Positions 35,572-48,115 of a stretch of DNA of 64,000 nucleotides are shown here, piece by piece. The stretch is taken from contig NC_045439.1 in the NCBI RefSeq assembly GCF_002776525.5, positions 120,805,300-120,869,299 of the forward strand, written 5' to 3'. How positions within the stretch are numbered: position 1 is the first letter of the stretch; the number at the start of each line of letters is the position of its first letter. The position numbers and the translations under genes were made by a program. The notes under the pieces are model-generated. The model ran no database searches. It was not told where the DNA came from and saw only the letters and a program-made list of their open reading frames with translations. Source of the stretch: Piliocolobus tephrosceles. Taxonomy: Eukaryota; Chordata; Mammalia; Primates; Cercopithecidae.

Positions 35572-35947
35572 TATATTAGTCCGTTTTCATACTGTTATAA
35601 AGAATTGCCCAAGACTGGGTAACTTACAAAGGAAAGAAGTTTAATTGGCTTGCAGTTCAGCATGGCTGGGAAGGCCTCAGGAAACTTACAATCATGGCAG
35701 AAGGCAAAGGGAAAGCAAGGCACCTTCTTCACAAAGTGGCAGGAAGAAGTGCCGAGTGAAGAGGTGAGAGCTCCTTATAAAACCATCAGATCTCATGAGA
35801 ACCCACTTGCTATCATGAGAACAACATGAGAGAAACTGCACCCATGATTCAATTACCTCCACCTGGTCTCTCCCTTTGCAGGTGGGGATTATGGGGATTA
35901 CAGTTCAAGATAAGATCTGGGTGGGGACAGAAAGCCTAACCATATCA
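35572..35947 (-). mobile_element. MST/THE1-type solo LTR (MaLR), antisense
   Basis: Antisense LTR from TATTAGTCCGTTTTCATAC to CCTAACCATATCA, with 'caagactgggtaacttacaa', 'cttacaatcatggcagaagg' and 'cagatctcatgagaaccca'. Exact 5-bp target duplication ACTAC (35,567-35,571 and 35,948-35,952) inside MER20. Confidence 0.9.
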
Positions 35948-35952
35948 ACTAC

Positions 35953-36113
35953 TAAATGAAGTATTGCCATGCACATGACAGCTCCTCCATCCCCACCAAA
36001 AACAAACAAAAAAATAAAAGTTTTAAATTTAATTAATTAAATCATTAAATAATTATTAATGGTCAAATTATTAAATCCTGAATATCAATAGTGCTGAGGC
36101 TGAGAAATCCTGT
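35953..36113 (+). mobile_element. MER20, right part
   Basis: 'gccatgcacatgacagctcc' and the terminal 'tcaatagtgctgaggctgag', 'aaatcctg' complete MER20. An AT-rich insertion or expansion lies at about 36,005-36,065. Confidence 0.75.
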
Positions 36114-36169
36114 GTTAAGGAAGCATTAAATGTTAGTTACTATTACAATGAGAAATAACAATTATAACA

Positions 36170-36320
36170 ACAAACTTGCACAACACTGACAATGTACCAG
36201 GTTCTATGCTAATCACTATATACATTAACCAAGTTTAATTTTCACAAAAAGCAAAAATCAAACAAATCTATGAGGTCAGTACTATTTTGTATCTCTTTCC
36301 TACAAACATGAGGGGTATAG
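36170..36320 (-). mobile_element. MIR SINE fragment
   Basis: Antisense MIR: 'caatgtaccaggttctatgc', 'taatcactatatacattaac', 'ctatgaggtcagtactattt'. Confidence 0.6.
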
Positions 36321-36954
36321 GTATAATGACAAGGATTCAGTATCTAGCTCTCCTGGGAAGGTAATTGAAACCCACCAGTTAAGTTACAGTAAGCCTTGTG
36401 GAGAATTATTCTTGCTGGGAGATATGTTTTTATTATGAGAAGCTTATATAGATTTTGAATGCTCTTTCCTTCTTTCCTCTACCTACTTTTACTCTCCAAT
36501 TCACATTTTAAGAATGTTGGAATTTTCTTACTTTTTTAAATCAGACATTCAAATCCAATAGTTTCCCTTCCTCTCCATTTTCCCAGCCCCTCCCCTGATT
36601 ATTAGAGGTTACTTTGCAAGGATTACAGCAAACAACTGATATGAAAAGAGATTTGAGTATTTATTCTAAAGCTTAAGTTGGCTTTCCCGCACTTTGATGT
36701 ATAAGCCTCTTTCTGAATTTTCTCCAAATGGATTGAGTAACACTGCAAAAGTACCTTCCAAAGCAAAGGTTTGCAAGATGGCGACAGAATGTTGAACATC
36801 TGCCCTTTGGGAACATTAGAAATGAAATGATTTCTTTCTTGGATTAATGCAGTTGTTTGAAAACTGATTAGTTATTGAGCCTGTAGCTCATTTTTTAAAG
36901 ATCTCATTTTGCTTAGCAACAACGCTCGCAGGCACCATACTTTTAGGTGGTGTG

Positions 36955-36985
<31 letters not shown>

Positions 36986-37705
36986 TTTAACCAAGGCTGA
37001 AAGAAGCTGAATTAAGTGTAATCAAATAGCTGTTCTTGGGACCCAGTGCAATGAAAAATTGAGGCATTCAGCCAAATCCTTAATCTTCCATACAAAAATA
37101 TCTCCTACTTCTCAGGCAATACAGGTAACCTTAAGAAAATAAAAAGACGTCCATTTATCACCAACACTCCAAAGGCCACTCTCTTTTTGTATCTACTGAC
37201 CTTTTTTCTCTCTCAATGACCTAGCACTTCTATTGATGAAAGGTGACACTTTGCAGAAGCCATCTGAACATGGCATATCAAGATTGCAGGAGACTCAAAA
37301 TTTTATCCAATCAAATTCTGCAGGTTGTCTAGATTTAGGAAGAGACTGATCTAGAGCTTCCAAAAACAACATCTTTCAAGTGCCCATAGGTAGCACATTT
37401 TATGAAACACTTATATATAATGTGCCTGTCTCATAGTATCTCCTCTGTTAGTCATAACACACGGCAACTGAAAAGTCAGATATCACAAAATATGGAGTAA
37501 TCAAGACTCCTCAACTGTGGTGGAAATAAAAAATAGGATTCACCACAACCAGTTTGGCAAACAGACCCTCAGTAAGACCTCCTGTCACCTACCAGGAACC
37601 CAGCACTCACAAACTGTCCTCTAGCTACAACTTCTCCCATCACAGCACCGCTTCTTCTGGAATCCCAGGTATAATCTCATTATATCTACCACGAAACTCT
37701 CTCAT
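36321..37705. other. Unassigned sequence with (GT)n microsatellite
   Basis: (GT)n with one T interruption at 36,948-36,986. No gene supported. Confidence 0.4.
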
Positions 37706-37895
37706 ACGCAAAATCTGTTCACTAAAAACCTTTCACAAAATACCTTGTTTTGCCAAGGAGGTAATTTTTGGTGTATGAGTACTGCTTACTACCTTTTACT
37801 TTTAAGTCCTAAGAATTCAGGTGATGGAATTTTTGCTGTTGTTGTTGTTTGTCTTAATTTAAAACCATTTACCTGTGCATGTGTTTGTATGTATT
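37706..37895 (+). repeat. Unnamed ~190-bp direct repeat, copy 1
   Basis: Matches 39,807-39,998 at roughly 85% over its aligned length, including the exact blocks TTTTGCCAAGGAGGTAATTT and AGAATTCAGGTG. Flanks of the two copies are unrelated. Family not recognised. Confidence 0.7.
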
Positions 37896-38442
37896 ATACA
37901 TGGAGTTCTGCAAGAAAATGAAAGTCTTATAAGTTGTCTTAAGAAAACATTCTTCTGACAGTGCTCTGACAAATGTGCACTGCTTCACGGACAAATGACT
38001 GATGGCAGGCCCCTAAGGGAGGTCATTCACTGTACTGGCCTTTGCGTTCAGTTTGGTGGGTGGCTGAAGATAATTACAATGTTGGCACATCCAGGAGTGA
38101 GTGAGCAGAATTGCAGGAGGAGAAATAAATTTTCTTTACTTTGGACAAACTACTTCTGAGAATGGCTTTGTTTCACAGAACGTTTTTAATAAGATTTTTA
38201 TAAGTGGTCTAGTTAATAGATATGTAACAATTTTGAAATATTTACATCAGCAATGAATTCATCAGGTGAATTCCAGCATGTGTCTGAGTAGAGACTTCAT
38301 ATAGGATAAATATTCTATCTTTTAGAGATGCCCCTGAAAGTTCCATTTCCACTCTGAACTATGGAATGAAGTGAAACCTTTGGATGGAATACTTGCAAGT
38401 GTTCTCTCTAAGCAATAGTAGATTGTTTTTTTCCTATCTTTC

Positions 38443-38764
38443 TTTTTTTTTTTTTTTTTTTTTGAGATGGAGTCTCACTCTGTCACCCAGGCTGGAGTGC
38501 AGTGGCGCAAACTCAGCTCACTGCAAGCTCTGCCTCCCTGGTTCACGCCATTCTCCTGCCTCAGCCTACCTAGTAGCTAGGACTACAGGCGCCTGCTACC
38601 ATGCCCGGCTAATTTTTTTTTTTTTTTTTTTTTTTTGTATTTTTTTAGTAGAGATGGGGTTTCACCATGTTAGTCAGGATGGTCTCAATCTCCTGACCTC
38701 ATGATCCGCCCACCTCGGCCTCCCAAAAGTGCTGGGATTACAGGTATGAGCCACCACGCCTGGC
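38443..38764 (-). mobile_element. Alu (AluY/Sg-type), antisense
   Basis: T-tail, complete dimer (GAGATGGAGTCTCACTCTG ... GAGCCACCACGCCTGGCC), with an expanded middle T-run (38,612-38,636). Flanks TTTTCCTATC and TTTTCTATC suggest the target duplication. A 106-codon frame here is an Alu shadow. Confidence 0.9.
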
Positions 38765-39806
38765 CTTTTCTATCGTATTCTTGATTTTAGATTAGGATTA
38801 CTCTATTGAATCACCAACCAGCAGAAAGAATAATTAGGCAAGCACAACTTACACAAATGTGGACAGACTGAATCCTGCTCATACTAGGTCATGAAATAAT
38901 AAAGCTAGAAATTTCCCCCACAGACCCCCTGTCTCATCCCTCCTTTTACAGTGGCTCAAGGTCATAGAGGCAGAAATTCAGAGACAGAGATGAGGTCTCC
39001 ACTCCCTGAACAGTATTGCTGCTACTACATTGCATCATCATTTCTCATTTTACCCACTCAGAGCATCCCCACTCAGAAGAGCCAAGCAAATGAGCACAGA
39101 ACCAATATGCCAGGATCTAAAACAAGGTGAGACACTGAGAAATAATCAGGCAGCCAACCTTAGGGTAATCTGGAAACCACTTTAGCCTCTGTTTCTTTTG
39201 CTTTCTCTAACACCTGTCATTGTATGGCTATTAGGTATATCTGCCACTATAAAGTCTTATGTTTCTCATCCTGTATGTTGAGAAGATTAAAGGAAGAGGA
39301 TGCAGTAGGAAGGTTGGATGGAATAGGGCAGATTTGAGAGTCTAAAGAGAAGATTTTAGGCCTAATGGGCTTTGGAAAGTATTTGCAAAACTGAACTAGA
39401 CATTGGCCTGGTTGTCATGGAAACCAGCAGTGCCGAGAGGTAAAGATAAGAGCTCTGGTGAGAAAGGTTCTCCCTGAAGTTCTGGGGGATCATATAAACT
39501 CCCAACCCACCTTTGGGCTTGAAATCAGCCTGTTCTGCTACATAGCAAATGTGCAACATGCTGCTGAATATATTTCTCAAGTTAAAAGTATTCTGTAGCT
39601 TCCTTTATTGTGCTAGTTTTTTAAAAATCCATATATTGTGTTCTGGGCTCCTCCTATCTCTTATCTACTACAGAACAGGAGCAAAGGAGAGAAAGACAGG
39701 GGCATTGGCAAAGAACACATTTGGCAATGTCCTATTGATTTCCACTTTCTGCTTCATCAAATTACAGCCTAAAAAAGCTGTTTTTTCACAAATGGTGCCC
39801 ATGGAG
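38765..39806. other. Unassigned sequence
   Basis: No gene or named repeat recognised. The 94-codon plus-strand frame at 39,549 runs into the unnamed repeat and lacks a recognisable domain. Confidence 0.35.
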
Positions 39807-39998
39807 TGTCAATTGTCAAAATCTGTTTGCTGAAAGCCTCATTTCACAAGATACCTTATTTTGCCAAGGAGGTAATTTTTAGTGTGTGAATACTGCGTAC
39901 TACTTTTTAAGTCCTGAGAATTCAGGTGGTGAAATTTTTGTTATTGTCATTGTTCTTTGTCTTAAAACAATTTACCTGTGTATGTGTTAATAGGTATT
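39807..39998 (+). repeat. Unnamed ~190-bp direct repeat, copy 2
   Basis: Second copy of the 37,706-37,895 unit, same orientation, 2.1 kb away, with small indels. Followed by an alternating purine-pyrimidine TG/TA/CA-rich tract (40,010-40,080). Confidence 0.7.
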
Positions 39999-41934
39999 CA
40001 TTTATGCGAATGTATGTGCATGCGCATACATATATGTACAAATGTATGTACATGTGTATATGTGTTTATCTGTATATATGAATTTATTTTTCATTATCTC
40101 CTGCATTTTCATGTTAATGTTTACTCTTGTTTTGCAGTTGGTATAAATTTTCTGGAAATTTTTACATAACAATCATTTGTCAAAGTGCTTAGTGTTTTTG
40201 TTTCTATTACTAAGGAAGTAAGGCATGTTATCAATGAGTTGGGTAAACATACAACCCAATCTTAAGTTAGTATCTTCTCTCAATACATTCAGACACAGTT
40301 ACATGATTTTTAGTAAGTACACAAACCTCAGAATAGTATATTTAAGTGTTTACATATGAAGCAAGCACTACAGAAAGTAGGAGGGATAAATATGGTTACA
40401 GGTAGCAACTCATTCTGGCAAGGAGGAGAACAGAGAGGCATTGATAATCAGGTGGAATCTGGTACTTGGTATTCACACTGCTTTGCTTTCTGCCTTTCCC
40501 CTTCCCTGTTCCAGCTGAAAAGGCCCATATCCCTCCACATGAGGGCTCAGGCCTACCCATAGTTTAGGTAAGTTGAAACTCTTAACAGGAAGGACACCAG
40601 AAACTCACAGCTCCTAAAGTACTGGGTTTTAATCAGATTCTATTACTGTTACCGTACTTACACACGCTTGAATTGTGAAAACTTTTGACCACACTCTTTG
40701 CCTATACTCACAACCTTCTGCCACCCAATTTCCCAAAGCTAGTTTTTCATCTTTGTTGACTGATTTCCTAACCTCTGGATCCCTGGTAACCATTCTACTC
40801 TACTTCTTTAGCTGATAAACAACCTGAACCTAACCTCTGTCCCACCCAAGTCTTCCAACTTCCTTTGTTGGTACTAGCTAATTACCTTTTGGGGCTCCTT
40901 CAGTGTGCCTTCCTATATTAAAGACTCAGGAAAGCTAAAAAATACATCTCCAAGTGATCTGTGCAACCAAGGGGGTGCTACAGGTGAATGAGAATTTACC
41001 TATTAGATGCCCTTCAGTGAGATTTACAAGACAGAATAGAATCCTCTGGGGCTATTCTGAGTGGCACGCAAGTCATGGAAATGTCAAGCTTTTCTACAAT
41101 AATGTTTCAATGTCCACTCTCCAGGTTTCTGGATGTGAAGAGGCAACTGTAGCATAAGCAGTAGCCAGACTCCACCATCAGCATGTTGGGGGGCACTTAT
41201 CACTGGCAGTGGTGGCAGCAGTGGCTGCCCCATCCCTGGGTGGCAATCTCATCAATGTGTTCTGGAGCCATTTATTCTTGTGGAAGCCTCAGAGGCAGTG
41301 CAAGTGTTCTGGAAGCCATCCCTGGAGACCAACCTTAGAACCCATTCTCCAGGCCTCCCAGTAGGTTAGGGAGCATCTAATTCCCTGTTTTAAATAACGT
41401 GTGGCTTGAAATACATAGAGTAGTTTCTGCTTTCCAAACAAACTCAGATATATCAACCAAGAAGGAGGTCAGGCTTTGTGGTCAAAGGGGGGCCAAGAGA
41501 TGATACAGCCAGAGAACTTAGCAGATGAGAAGTTGACCCACACAGGACTGATAAATCAGGAAGAACAAAAAGCTCTACCAATCTAGGTATGCAAGGCTCA
41601 GAGTCTGAGCTATCAGAGCCACAAACATAGAGGATGAGCTCTGATATTACAGAAGAACTCTTTTCTACAAGCCTTGTTTTATAGGTAAGTTCAAGCTACT
41701 GTGACCCCATAAGTAATGTTAATTGTCCGAATGAAGAAATTATTCTCAGGCCTTTTTGAATGAATAGAGCCAGATAAATTTGCTTGGGTTTATTTACTTT
41801 GCCTGTGAAAACATGCCCCTAAGATACTTTCTGACATGAAGTTACTTAAAAGGTTACTATGCCAAAAAGAGAGGTTGAGTTGGGAAACAATGTTCCATGC
41901 CTTGGTTATAGAAAGTAAAGAGGAAGATTAATAT
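39999..41934. other. Unassigned sequence
   Basis: No gene or repeat confidently recognised. 40,950-41,390 is less AT-rich and contains a 67-codon frame and a CAG/TGG-rich patch (41,200-41,230) but no identifiable motif. Confidence 0.35.
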
Positions 41935-42148
41935 TAATCAGCACTATAACATGTCAGGTGCTTTGTACATTATTTTATTTAATCCATAGATACCTATATG
42001 GTAAATACTATTCATATCACCCTTTTAAATACTACAGTCTAGGGACATTAAGTAATGTGCCCAAGATTACACATCTACTAAGAGGCACAGCTGGGATTTG
42101 AACCCAGGCAAGCCAAACTCTCTGCCTTAACCACTGTGGAATCTACCT
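41935..42148 (-). mobile_element. MIR SINE
   Basis: Antisense MIR: 'catgtcaggtgctttgtaca', 'taatgtgcccaagattacac', 'agctgggatttgaacccagg', 'ctctctgccttaaccactgt'. Well preserved. Confidence 0.85.
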
Positions 42149-43097
42149 CCCCATAGGCTTTCCTTTCCTATAAACCTGACTGTATAGAGCAACTCTCAAT
42201 GGGTCATACTTTTTTTTATTATCTTATTTGCATGGTAGTCCCCAAGCTTGGCACAGTGATTTTCCAAATGAAGTCTGATCACCATGATAACTCTGGCTTT
42301 TCCTGGAGCTGGGTAATGGCAAAGGGATTCCTAAAAATCGTCACAGTGTCTGCTCCACCAAGGGGACCTGCCTTTCCTCTTCTTTAGAGCCTCTGAGCGT
42401 CCGAGTTGGTTCTGAAGCCTGGAGCCGGGGCTGCTCACTGATCTCCTGGAGCTGCCCTCTCCCATCCGGCATGCCAGGGAGGTCCCCCTCTTTATTCACC
42501 AATGCTCATCCTCTGGTTCTGCATTAGTGCTGGAGAGGGACAGGCTATCCTGCCAGGAAAGGAGCTGCACAGATGGAATTTTAAGAGAGTGAAGCACAAA
42601 ATAACTCTTAATTGCATGTGGGTGAAAACATTAGAAGGTAATAAGGAAAATCACAGAATAATGAGAAAAAGTTTTAGATGTAATAAAATGTCCTCATTGT
42701 TGCTATTTGTGTATATTTCTCATAGGTGTTAGGCTTATTTTGCTGTATTCTGTTACTTTCCAGCTGAGGCCAGCCATTTATATCCCACATTGCACAGTCC
42801 TTCTCTCAGAAACCAAGTCGGTTCTAGTTCCCATTATCTTGACAGAGGCAGTTTCTCAGTGAGGAAAACAAAACTGGGAAGAGAAGAAAGTCCTGCCGTG
42901 CTCTGGCCTTACCGCTTGGGTCCAGGCCCAGGTTCTTAGGCTCTGTGTGCCAGGATATTGTCCCCCTCTCAGAAACATACTAGGAGTTGGAGTGAGTTGA
43001 ATCCTGTAAGCCCAGAAAGTCCATTTTTTTCTTGAAATCCAATTATCTGGGTCTGTGTTCTTTTTTGTGTTTATCTCTTTTTTACCACTTCCTGGTA
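42149..43097. other. Unassigned sequence
   Basis: A modestly GC-rich patch at 42,360-42,490 is the only deviation. No exon or repeat recognised. Confidence 0.35.
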
Positions 43098-43099
43098 TA

Positions 43100-43539
43100 C
43101 GGTTGACCCTTGAACAATGTGAGGGTTGCAAGCACTGACTCCCTCCACCAGTTGAAAATCTGTGTATAACTTCTGACTTCTCAAAACCTTGACTACTAAT
43201 AGCCTACAGTCGACCGGAAGCTTCAGGGGTAACATAAAGTTAATTAACACATATTTTGCATGTCATATGTATTATATATTATATTCTTACAATACAATAA
43301 ACTAGAGTAAAGAAAATGTTCAGAAAAACATAAAGAGGATAAGATATATTTACTATTCATGAAGGGGAAGTGAATTGGGATAAAGGTCTTCATCCTTGCT
43401 GTCTTCATATTGAGTAGGCTGAGGAGGGGGAGAAAAACAAAGGGTTGGACTTGCTGTCTCAGGGGAGGCAGAGGCAGGAGAAAATTCATGTGTGAGTCTA
43501 CTTGCATAGTTCAAACCCATGTTGTTCAAAGGTCAACTG
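43100..43539 (+). mobile_element. Tigger-type (TcMar) MITE with TA duplication
   Basis: 440-bp element with terminal inverted repeats (CGGTTGACCCTTGAACAATG at the left; ATGTTGTTCAAAGGTCAACTG-type right end) bordered by TA at 43,098-43,099 and 43,540-43,541. Resembles the MER2/Tigger family. Confidence 0.85.
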
Positions 43540-43551
43540 TATTTTGTAATA

Positions 43552-43775
43552 AAACAATAGCTAACATTTACTGAGCACTTACTATGTAGAAGGGAATCTA
43601 CTAAATTTTCCTGGTAACTCAATGCTCACAGTAGTCCTAGGAAATGGGTATTATATGAATCCCTATTCCAGAGAAGAAGAAAGTGAGACTCAGGAGTAAA
43701 ATGACCTGCCTAAAGTCAGACAACCAAAAATGGGCAGAACAGTAACTTAAGTCTTTCTGACAACAGAAACACTCT
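43552..43775 (-). mobile_element. MIR SINE (source of a local duplication)
   Basis: Antisense MIR: 'catttactgagcacttacta', 'tggtaactcaatgctcacag', 'aagtgagactcaggagtaaa', 'ctgcctaaagtcagacaacc'. Its left half is repeated at 44,438-44,591. Confidence 0.8.
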
Positions 43776-44437
43776 TAACTACTTGATTTATTGGACTAAA
43801 GCAAACCAACTCTTCCCTGTTGGCTTTGTCTCTGTTCTGTTATGGAATAATAAGGAATCAAGCATTGACATTAGGCCAGGAGGTTACATAGAAATATATA
43901 GAATGCCAGCATGGAGGGAGCAGGAAAATGAACCTGAGATCTCCAGGAGTCAAGGGAAATTTAAGAGAGAAGAATTAGAGCTTAGAAGACCTTTTGCATT
44001 GTCTTCTATTATCAACCATTGAGAGTCTAGGATTTATTAATAACAAGATGCTATTTTCCTCATATGAGGTATTATGGCCAATTTTGTGGCTTAGAGGTAG
44101 AGAAGAGACCTCTATGAAAAATCAATATTTCATAGGGAGTTAGCAGCACACTTGCACTTTGTAATCTTGTTTGGTGTTTTTTGTTTTCTGTTGCAAAATA
44201 AATAACTGAGCTTATATGCAAATCTTCTCCACAGCTCAAATAGCACATATATGTCAGAGAGTTTCAAGTGATGGAGAATTTGGATGAACTATAGCTATTA
44301 TTCATAATACTCAATTGTTATGTTACAAAGAAAGCAAGCTAGCTGCTGATTGGGTTATATTTTCTAAAAGACCCATAAAAAGAGACAGACAAGGAAGCAA
44401 GGGTGACCTCTCACACTAACCATTTAAAAGTTTTACA

Positions 44438-44591
44438 AACTGTATTTTGTAATAAAACAATAGCTAACATTTACTGAGCACTTACTATGTAGAAGGGAAT
44501 ATGATAAATTTTCCTGGTAACTCAGTGCTCACAGTAGTCCCAGGAAATGGGTATTATATGAATGCCTATTCCAGAGAAGAAGAAAGTGAGA
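44438..44591 (+). repeat. 154-bp duplication of 43,535-43,688
   Basis: Same length as the source with six mismatches by eye (about 96% identity). It contains the left MIR half and begins with the last 5 bp of the neighbouring Tigger plus its TA duplication, so this copy is the derived one. No poly(A) or target duplication. Confidence 0.9.
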
Positions 44592-45049
44592 TTGTTAATT
44601 TATTTAATCACACTGAAAATATTAGTTGAATGTATTTGAGCACTGTGCTAGACTGGGATAGAGCAATAATGGTATCTGGCCTCACATTACCTACAGATCC
44701 TTGGAGCTCTCGGACTCAAACATGCTATTTCCTTCATCATGAGCTGAAAGGTACCTATGAATAGTCTCACCAGAATCAAACTAGAACATCAAAAAGGCCA
44801 AGTATGATTACAAAAGCCAGGCCAGTTGTTCATCCAAATGGAGCCCTAACTGTATGTGGAAGTTGTGTTTGAAAATTCTTCAAGCACCTACCGCTAACCT
44901 TAAAATGAATTTCCATTTACCCAATTGTGACTACAATTACCATGAGGGTGAAAAAGTGACAATAGGTTCATCTTAGAATTTAGAATAAGTAGCACAGGTA
45001 GAATTTCTTTAAAGTTTGTACAGCCTAACTTTTATGAGTAACAAGATAG

Positions 45050-45088
<39 letters not shown>

Positions 45089-46016
45089 GCATGCATGCAG
45101 GTCGTTAGTAGCACTGATCCTCCATCCAGACTTCCAGACTGCTCGCTTTTTCCTCCAGATCTGTTTGATTCATTCTCACAAGTATGTTTTTGAATGATTT
45201 GCTTTTTGCCATTATCTTTTCAGGTTCATATGTAGAGCCCTCTTTAATGTTAACTTTGTATTCCTCTGTTAGTTTGCTTTCAAATAGCTTATTTAAAGAG
45301 TTCTTTGAAGATGAAAAGTTTTATGTTAAGTATGAAGCATTAACTCTACTTACTCTGCAAACAAATAATGTGAAGGTCATGAAAAGCTAACATATTAAAA
45401 CAAAAGCAAACAAGGAAAGGGCAATTTCCAAAAGAAGATAAAATTTAATAACAACAATACTAACAATACCTGATGGCTTAAGATCTTTTTATTTTCAGTC
45501 TTGGAAATATTGACTCATTTGTCATTAGAAAGTCCCACAAAGCTGAATGTAAAGAAATAGTTACAATCTTGTCTAATTTGAATGCTTGCCCCAGACTCTC
45601 AGAAGGAAGAGAAATTCCAGCACTTTTTAATTGATTTTCATATTTCCTAGGTTGCCTTCCTTGAGAGTAAGGCAAAAGAGTGGCAAAATACCATTTGAAT
45701 AGCAAACAGAAGAATTGAAGTTGAGTTCAGTTTGAACAGCCTTGAGTGCCTCTCTCTGTTCTTTTCTTTTCTCTGCTTATGCTAATGAGAGGAAATGTAG
45801 AAGTACTTTAGGACAGTACCCAGACCGTCTTATCTACATTCCAGAAAGTAGCCTTTATGTAGCAGGCACATATTTCACCATGTGACTCCAAGAACGGAAG
45901 GAGTAATGGACAACAATTCATTTGACCTTTCTAGGTTATCTGCTAAATCTCCTCTTCTAATTAGGAAGCACCTAATTAGAAGGTGATGGCTCATTTCAGG
46001 AGCTGAAGAACATAAC
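44592..46016. other. Unassigned sequence with (CA)n microsatellite
   Basis: (CA)n at 45,052-45,085. No gene supported. Confidence 0.4.
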
Positions 46017-46384
46017 TGTCTTAGTTCATTCTCTGTTGCCATAACTGAACACCTGAGACTGGGTAACTTATAGAGAAGATATACTTATTTCTCACAATTC
46101 TGGAGGCTGGTAAGTCCAAGAGCATGGTGCTGGCATCTGGTGGGGGCTTCTTACCACCTCATAACATGGTGAAGTGCATCACATGGTGAGAGAGCAAGAG
46201 TATCTCAGTTCAGGTCTCTCTTCCTCTTCTCACAAAACCACTAGTCCCATCATGGGGCCCCACCCTGATGACCTTATCTAATCCCAGTTACCTTCCAAAA
46301 ACCCGATCTCCAAATGTCATCCACATTTGAATTTGGGGATTAAGTTTCCAACACATGGAAAACAGAGGACACATTCAAACCACA
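46017..46384 (-). mobile_element. MLT1/MST-type LTR (MaLR), antisense
   Basis: Antisense LTR from TGTCTTAGTTCATTCTCTG to ATTCAAACCACA, with 'cctgagactgggtaactta', 'caattctggaggctggtaag', 'cccatcatggggccccaccc', 'tgatgaccttatctaatccc'. Confidence 0.85.
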
Positions 46385-47279
46385 GTCGTGATCATCCAGG
46401 TGACAAGCCAGAGCAGGAGCTCTCAATACATAATTCACCAAGGGTTTGCTTAGGACGGACAACCAATTCACAGAGCCTGGCACAGAGGAGCTGCTTCCGT
46501 CTTTGTGGTTCTAAAAGTAGGGGCTGCACTCATTTAATATTCAGATAAGTCGAGAAAAATAATGTAGTCAAAAGAGATAAGTGAATTTTATAAACAAAAG
46601 CTTGAAATATCCTGGAGAGTTTTCGCAATCCATCACTTTTCTGCCTTGGGATATTTCTCTTGATTGCCCAAACAGTACTTGAAGGCATGCAGTGGCATTA
46701 GGGGAGTCTCACAGAAGAGATTCTAAACCCCTTCAGTTATTCATTCCTCTAAAAATCTCTGCTCACAAGAAATTCATAGCAAACTAAACAAAATAATTAT
46801 TTTGTTCAGGTTAGAAATGTCAAGTATTTTGAAGTTCCTAAATTTGCTCCGTATTAGTAAAATGAATATATTTGCATCATTAATTCTAACTAGTTTTGCT
46901 CTCAGTACCTTCATCTGTAAGTAGGAGATAAGTTAGAATAATTTTTCTTCAACTTGAATATGTATCAGAAGCACCTGGTGGGTTTGTTGAAATGCAGATT
47001 CTGGGCTCCACTCTTAAGAGTGTCTAATTCAGTAGGTCTGGGTAGGGCCATAGAACTTGCCTTTCTGACAAGGTCGTGTGTAATGCTGTTATTGCTGGTC
47101 TCGGGTTACACTTCAAGCACCACTGCACTAAAAGATATTTGTTATATTTTGGCTTTAAATATCTGTTTCTTACAGTTACTCTTTGGTGGAGGAAAGGAGA
47201 GACTTGGGTTCAATGTTGAAAGCCTTTATAAACTCACATATTTAGAATGACCTGGTTGTTTTGTTTTCTTTTGTTTGTT
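46385..47279. other. Unassigned sequence
   Basis: A short MIR/MER5-like stretch ('ttgaatatgtatcagaagca', 'cctggtgggtttgttgaaat', 'gcagattctgggctccactc') at 46,952-47,130 fits a MER5A-type hAT element in sense; not fully delimited. No gene supported. Confidence 0.45.
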
Positions 47280-47402
47280 TTTGTATAGATGGGATCTTGC
47301 TTTGTTGCCCAGGCTGGTCTTGAACTTCTGGCATCAACTGATCCTCCCACTTCAACCTCCCAAAGTGCTGGGATTACAGGTGTAAGCCACCGTGCCTGGC
47401 CC
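47280..47402 (-). mobile_element. Alu monomer (FLAM-type), antisense
   Basis: A single reversed left arm (GATGGGATCTTGCTTTGTTG ... AAGCCACCGTGCCTGGCC) without a second monomer, as in free left Alu monomers that predate dimeric Alu. Confidence 0.8.
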
Positions 47403-47439
47403 CTAAAGTCACTTAACTTTGGACAAAAGCAACATTCTA

Positions 47440-48115
47440 CTTCAGTGGGAAATGAATGCACATTTCAAAGTGCTCAAATTAATCAGTCATCAGATAAATG
47501 CAAATTAAAACTATAATGTCACACCACCTAGGTACCCATCAAAGTGGTTAAAATCAACAATTTAGTTAAAATGGTTAAAAAGATCAACAATATCAAGTGT
47601 TAGTGATGCTCTGAAATGCTTTAATCCTCATACATTGCTAATGCAAGGAAAAATTGCTGCAACCACTTGGAGAATATTCGACAACATCTACTAAAGCTGA
47701 ACACAGGTATACACTACAAATAAACAATCCCACTCCTAGCTATATACCCAGCAGAAATATGCACAGATGCTCACCAAAACATGCACTAGAATGTTCATAA
47801 GAGTATTACGCATAGTGATCAGAAAATAGAAACTCCCTGAATTCCCATCAACAGTAGATAGGTAAGAGACAATAAGATATTACTCATCAATGAGAATGAA
47901 CATGCAACAATATGAATAAATCTCGCAAACTGGATGTTGAGGGAATAGAAAGACACTAAATAGTATGTACTATATTATTCTGTTCATATAAAGTTTAAAA
48001 AGACATCAAATTAATCTATGCTATTAGAGGTCACGTTTTTAATAGTGAGGAACATAAGTTACTTCTATGATGCTGGTAAATGTTTCTGATCTGAGTATTG
48101 ATCAGTGATAAACGA
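47440..48115 (+). mobile_element. Old L1 (L1M-type) 3' fragment
   Basis: Sense: 'tcagataaatgcaaattaaa', 'tatacccagcagaaatatgc', 'tcataagagtattacgcata', 'ccatcaacagtagatagg', and 3' UTR 'tagaggtcacgtttttaata'. Heavily mutated. Confidence 0.7.

Noticed and set aside
40950..41390. Ribosomal-protein-like processed pseudogene
   Set aside because: A 67-codon frame gave a vague impression of similarity but no consistent motif or retrocopy hallmark could be shown.
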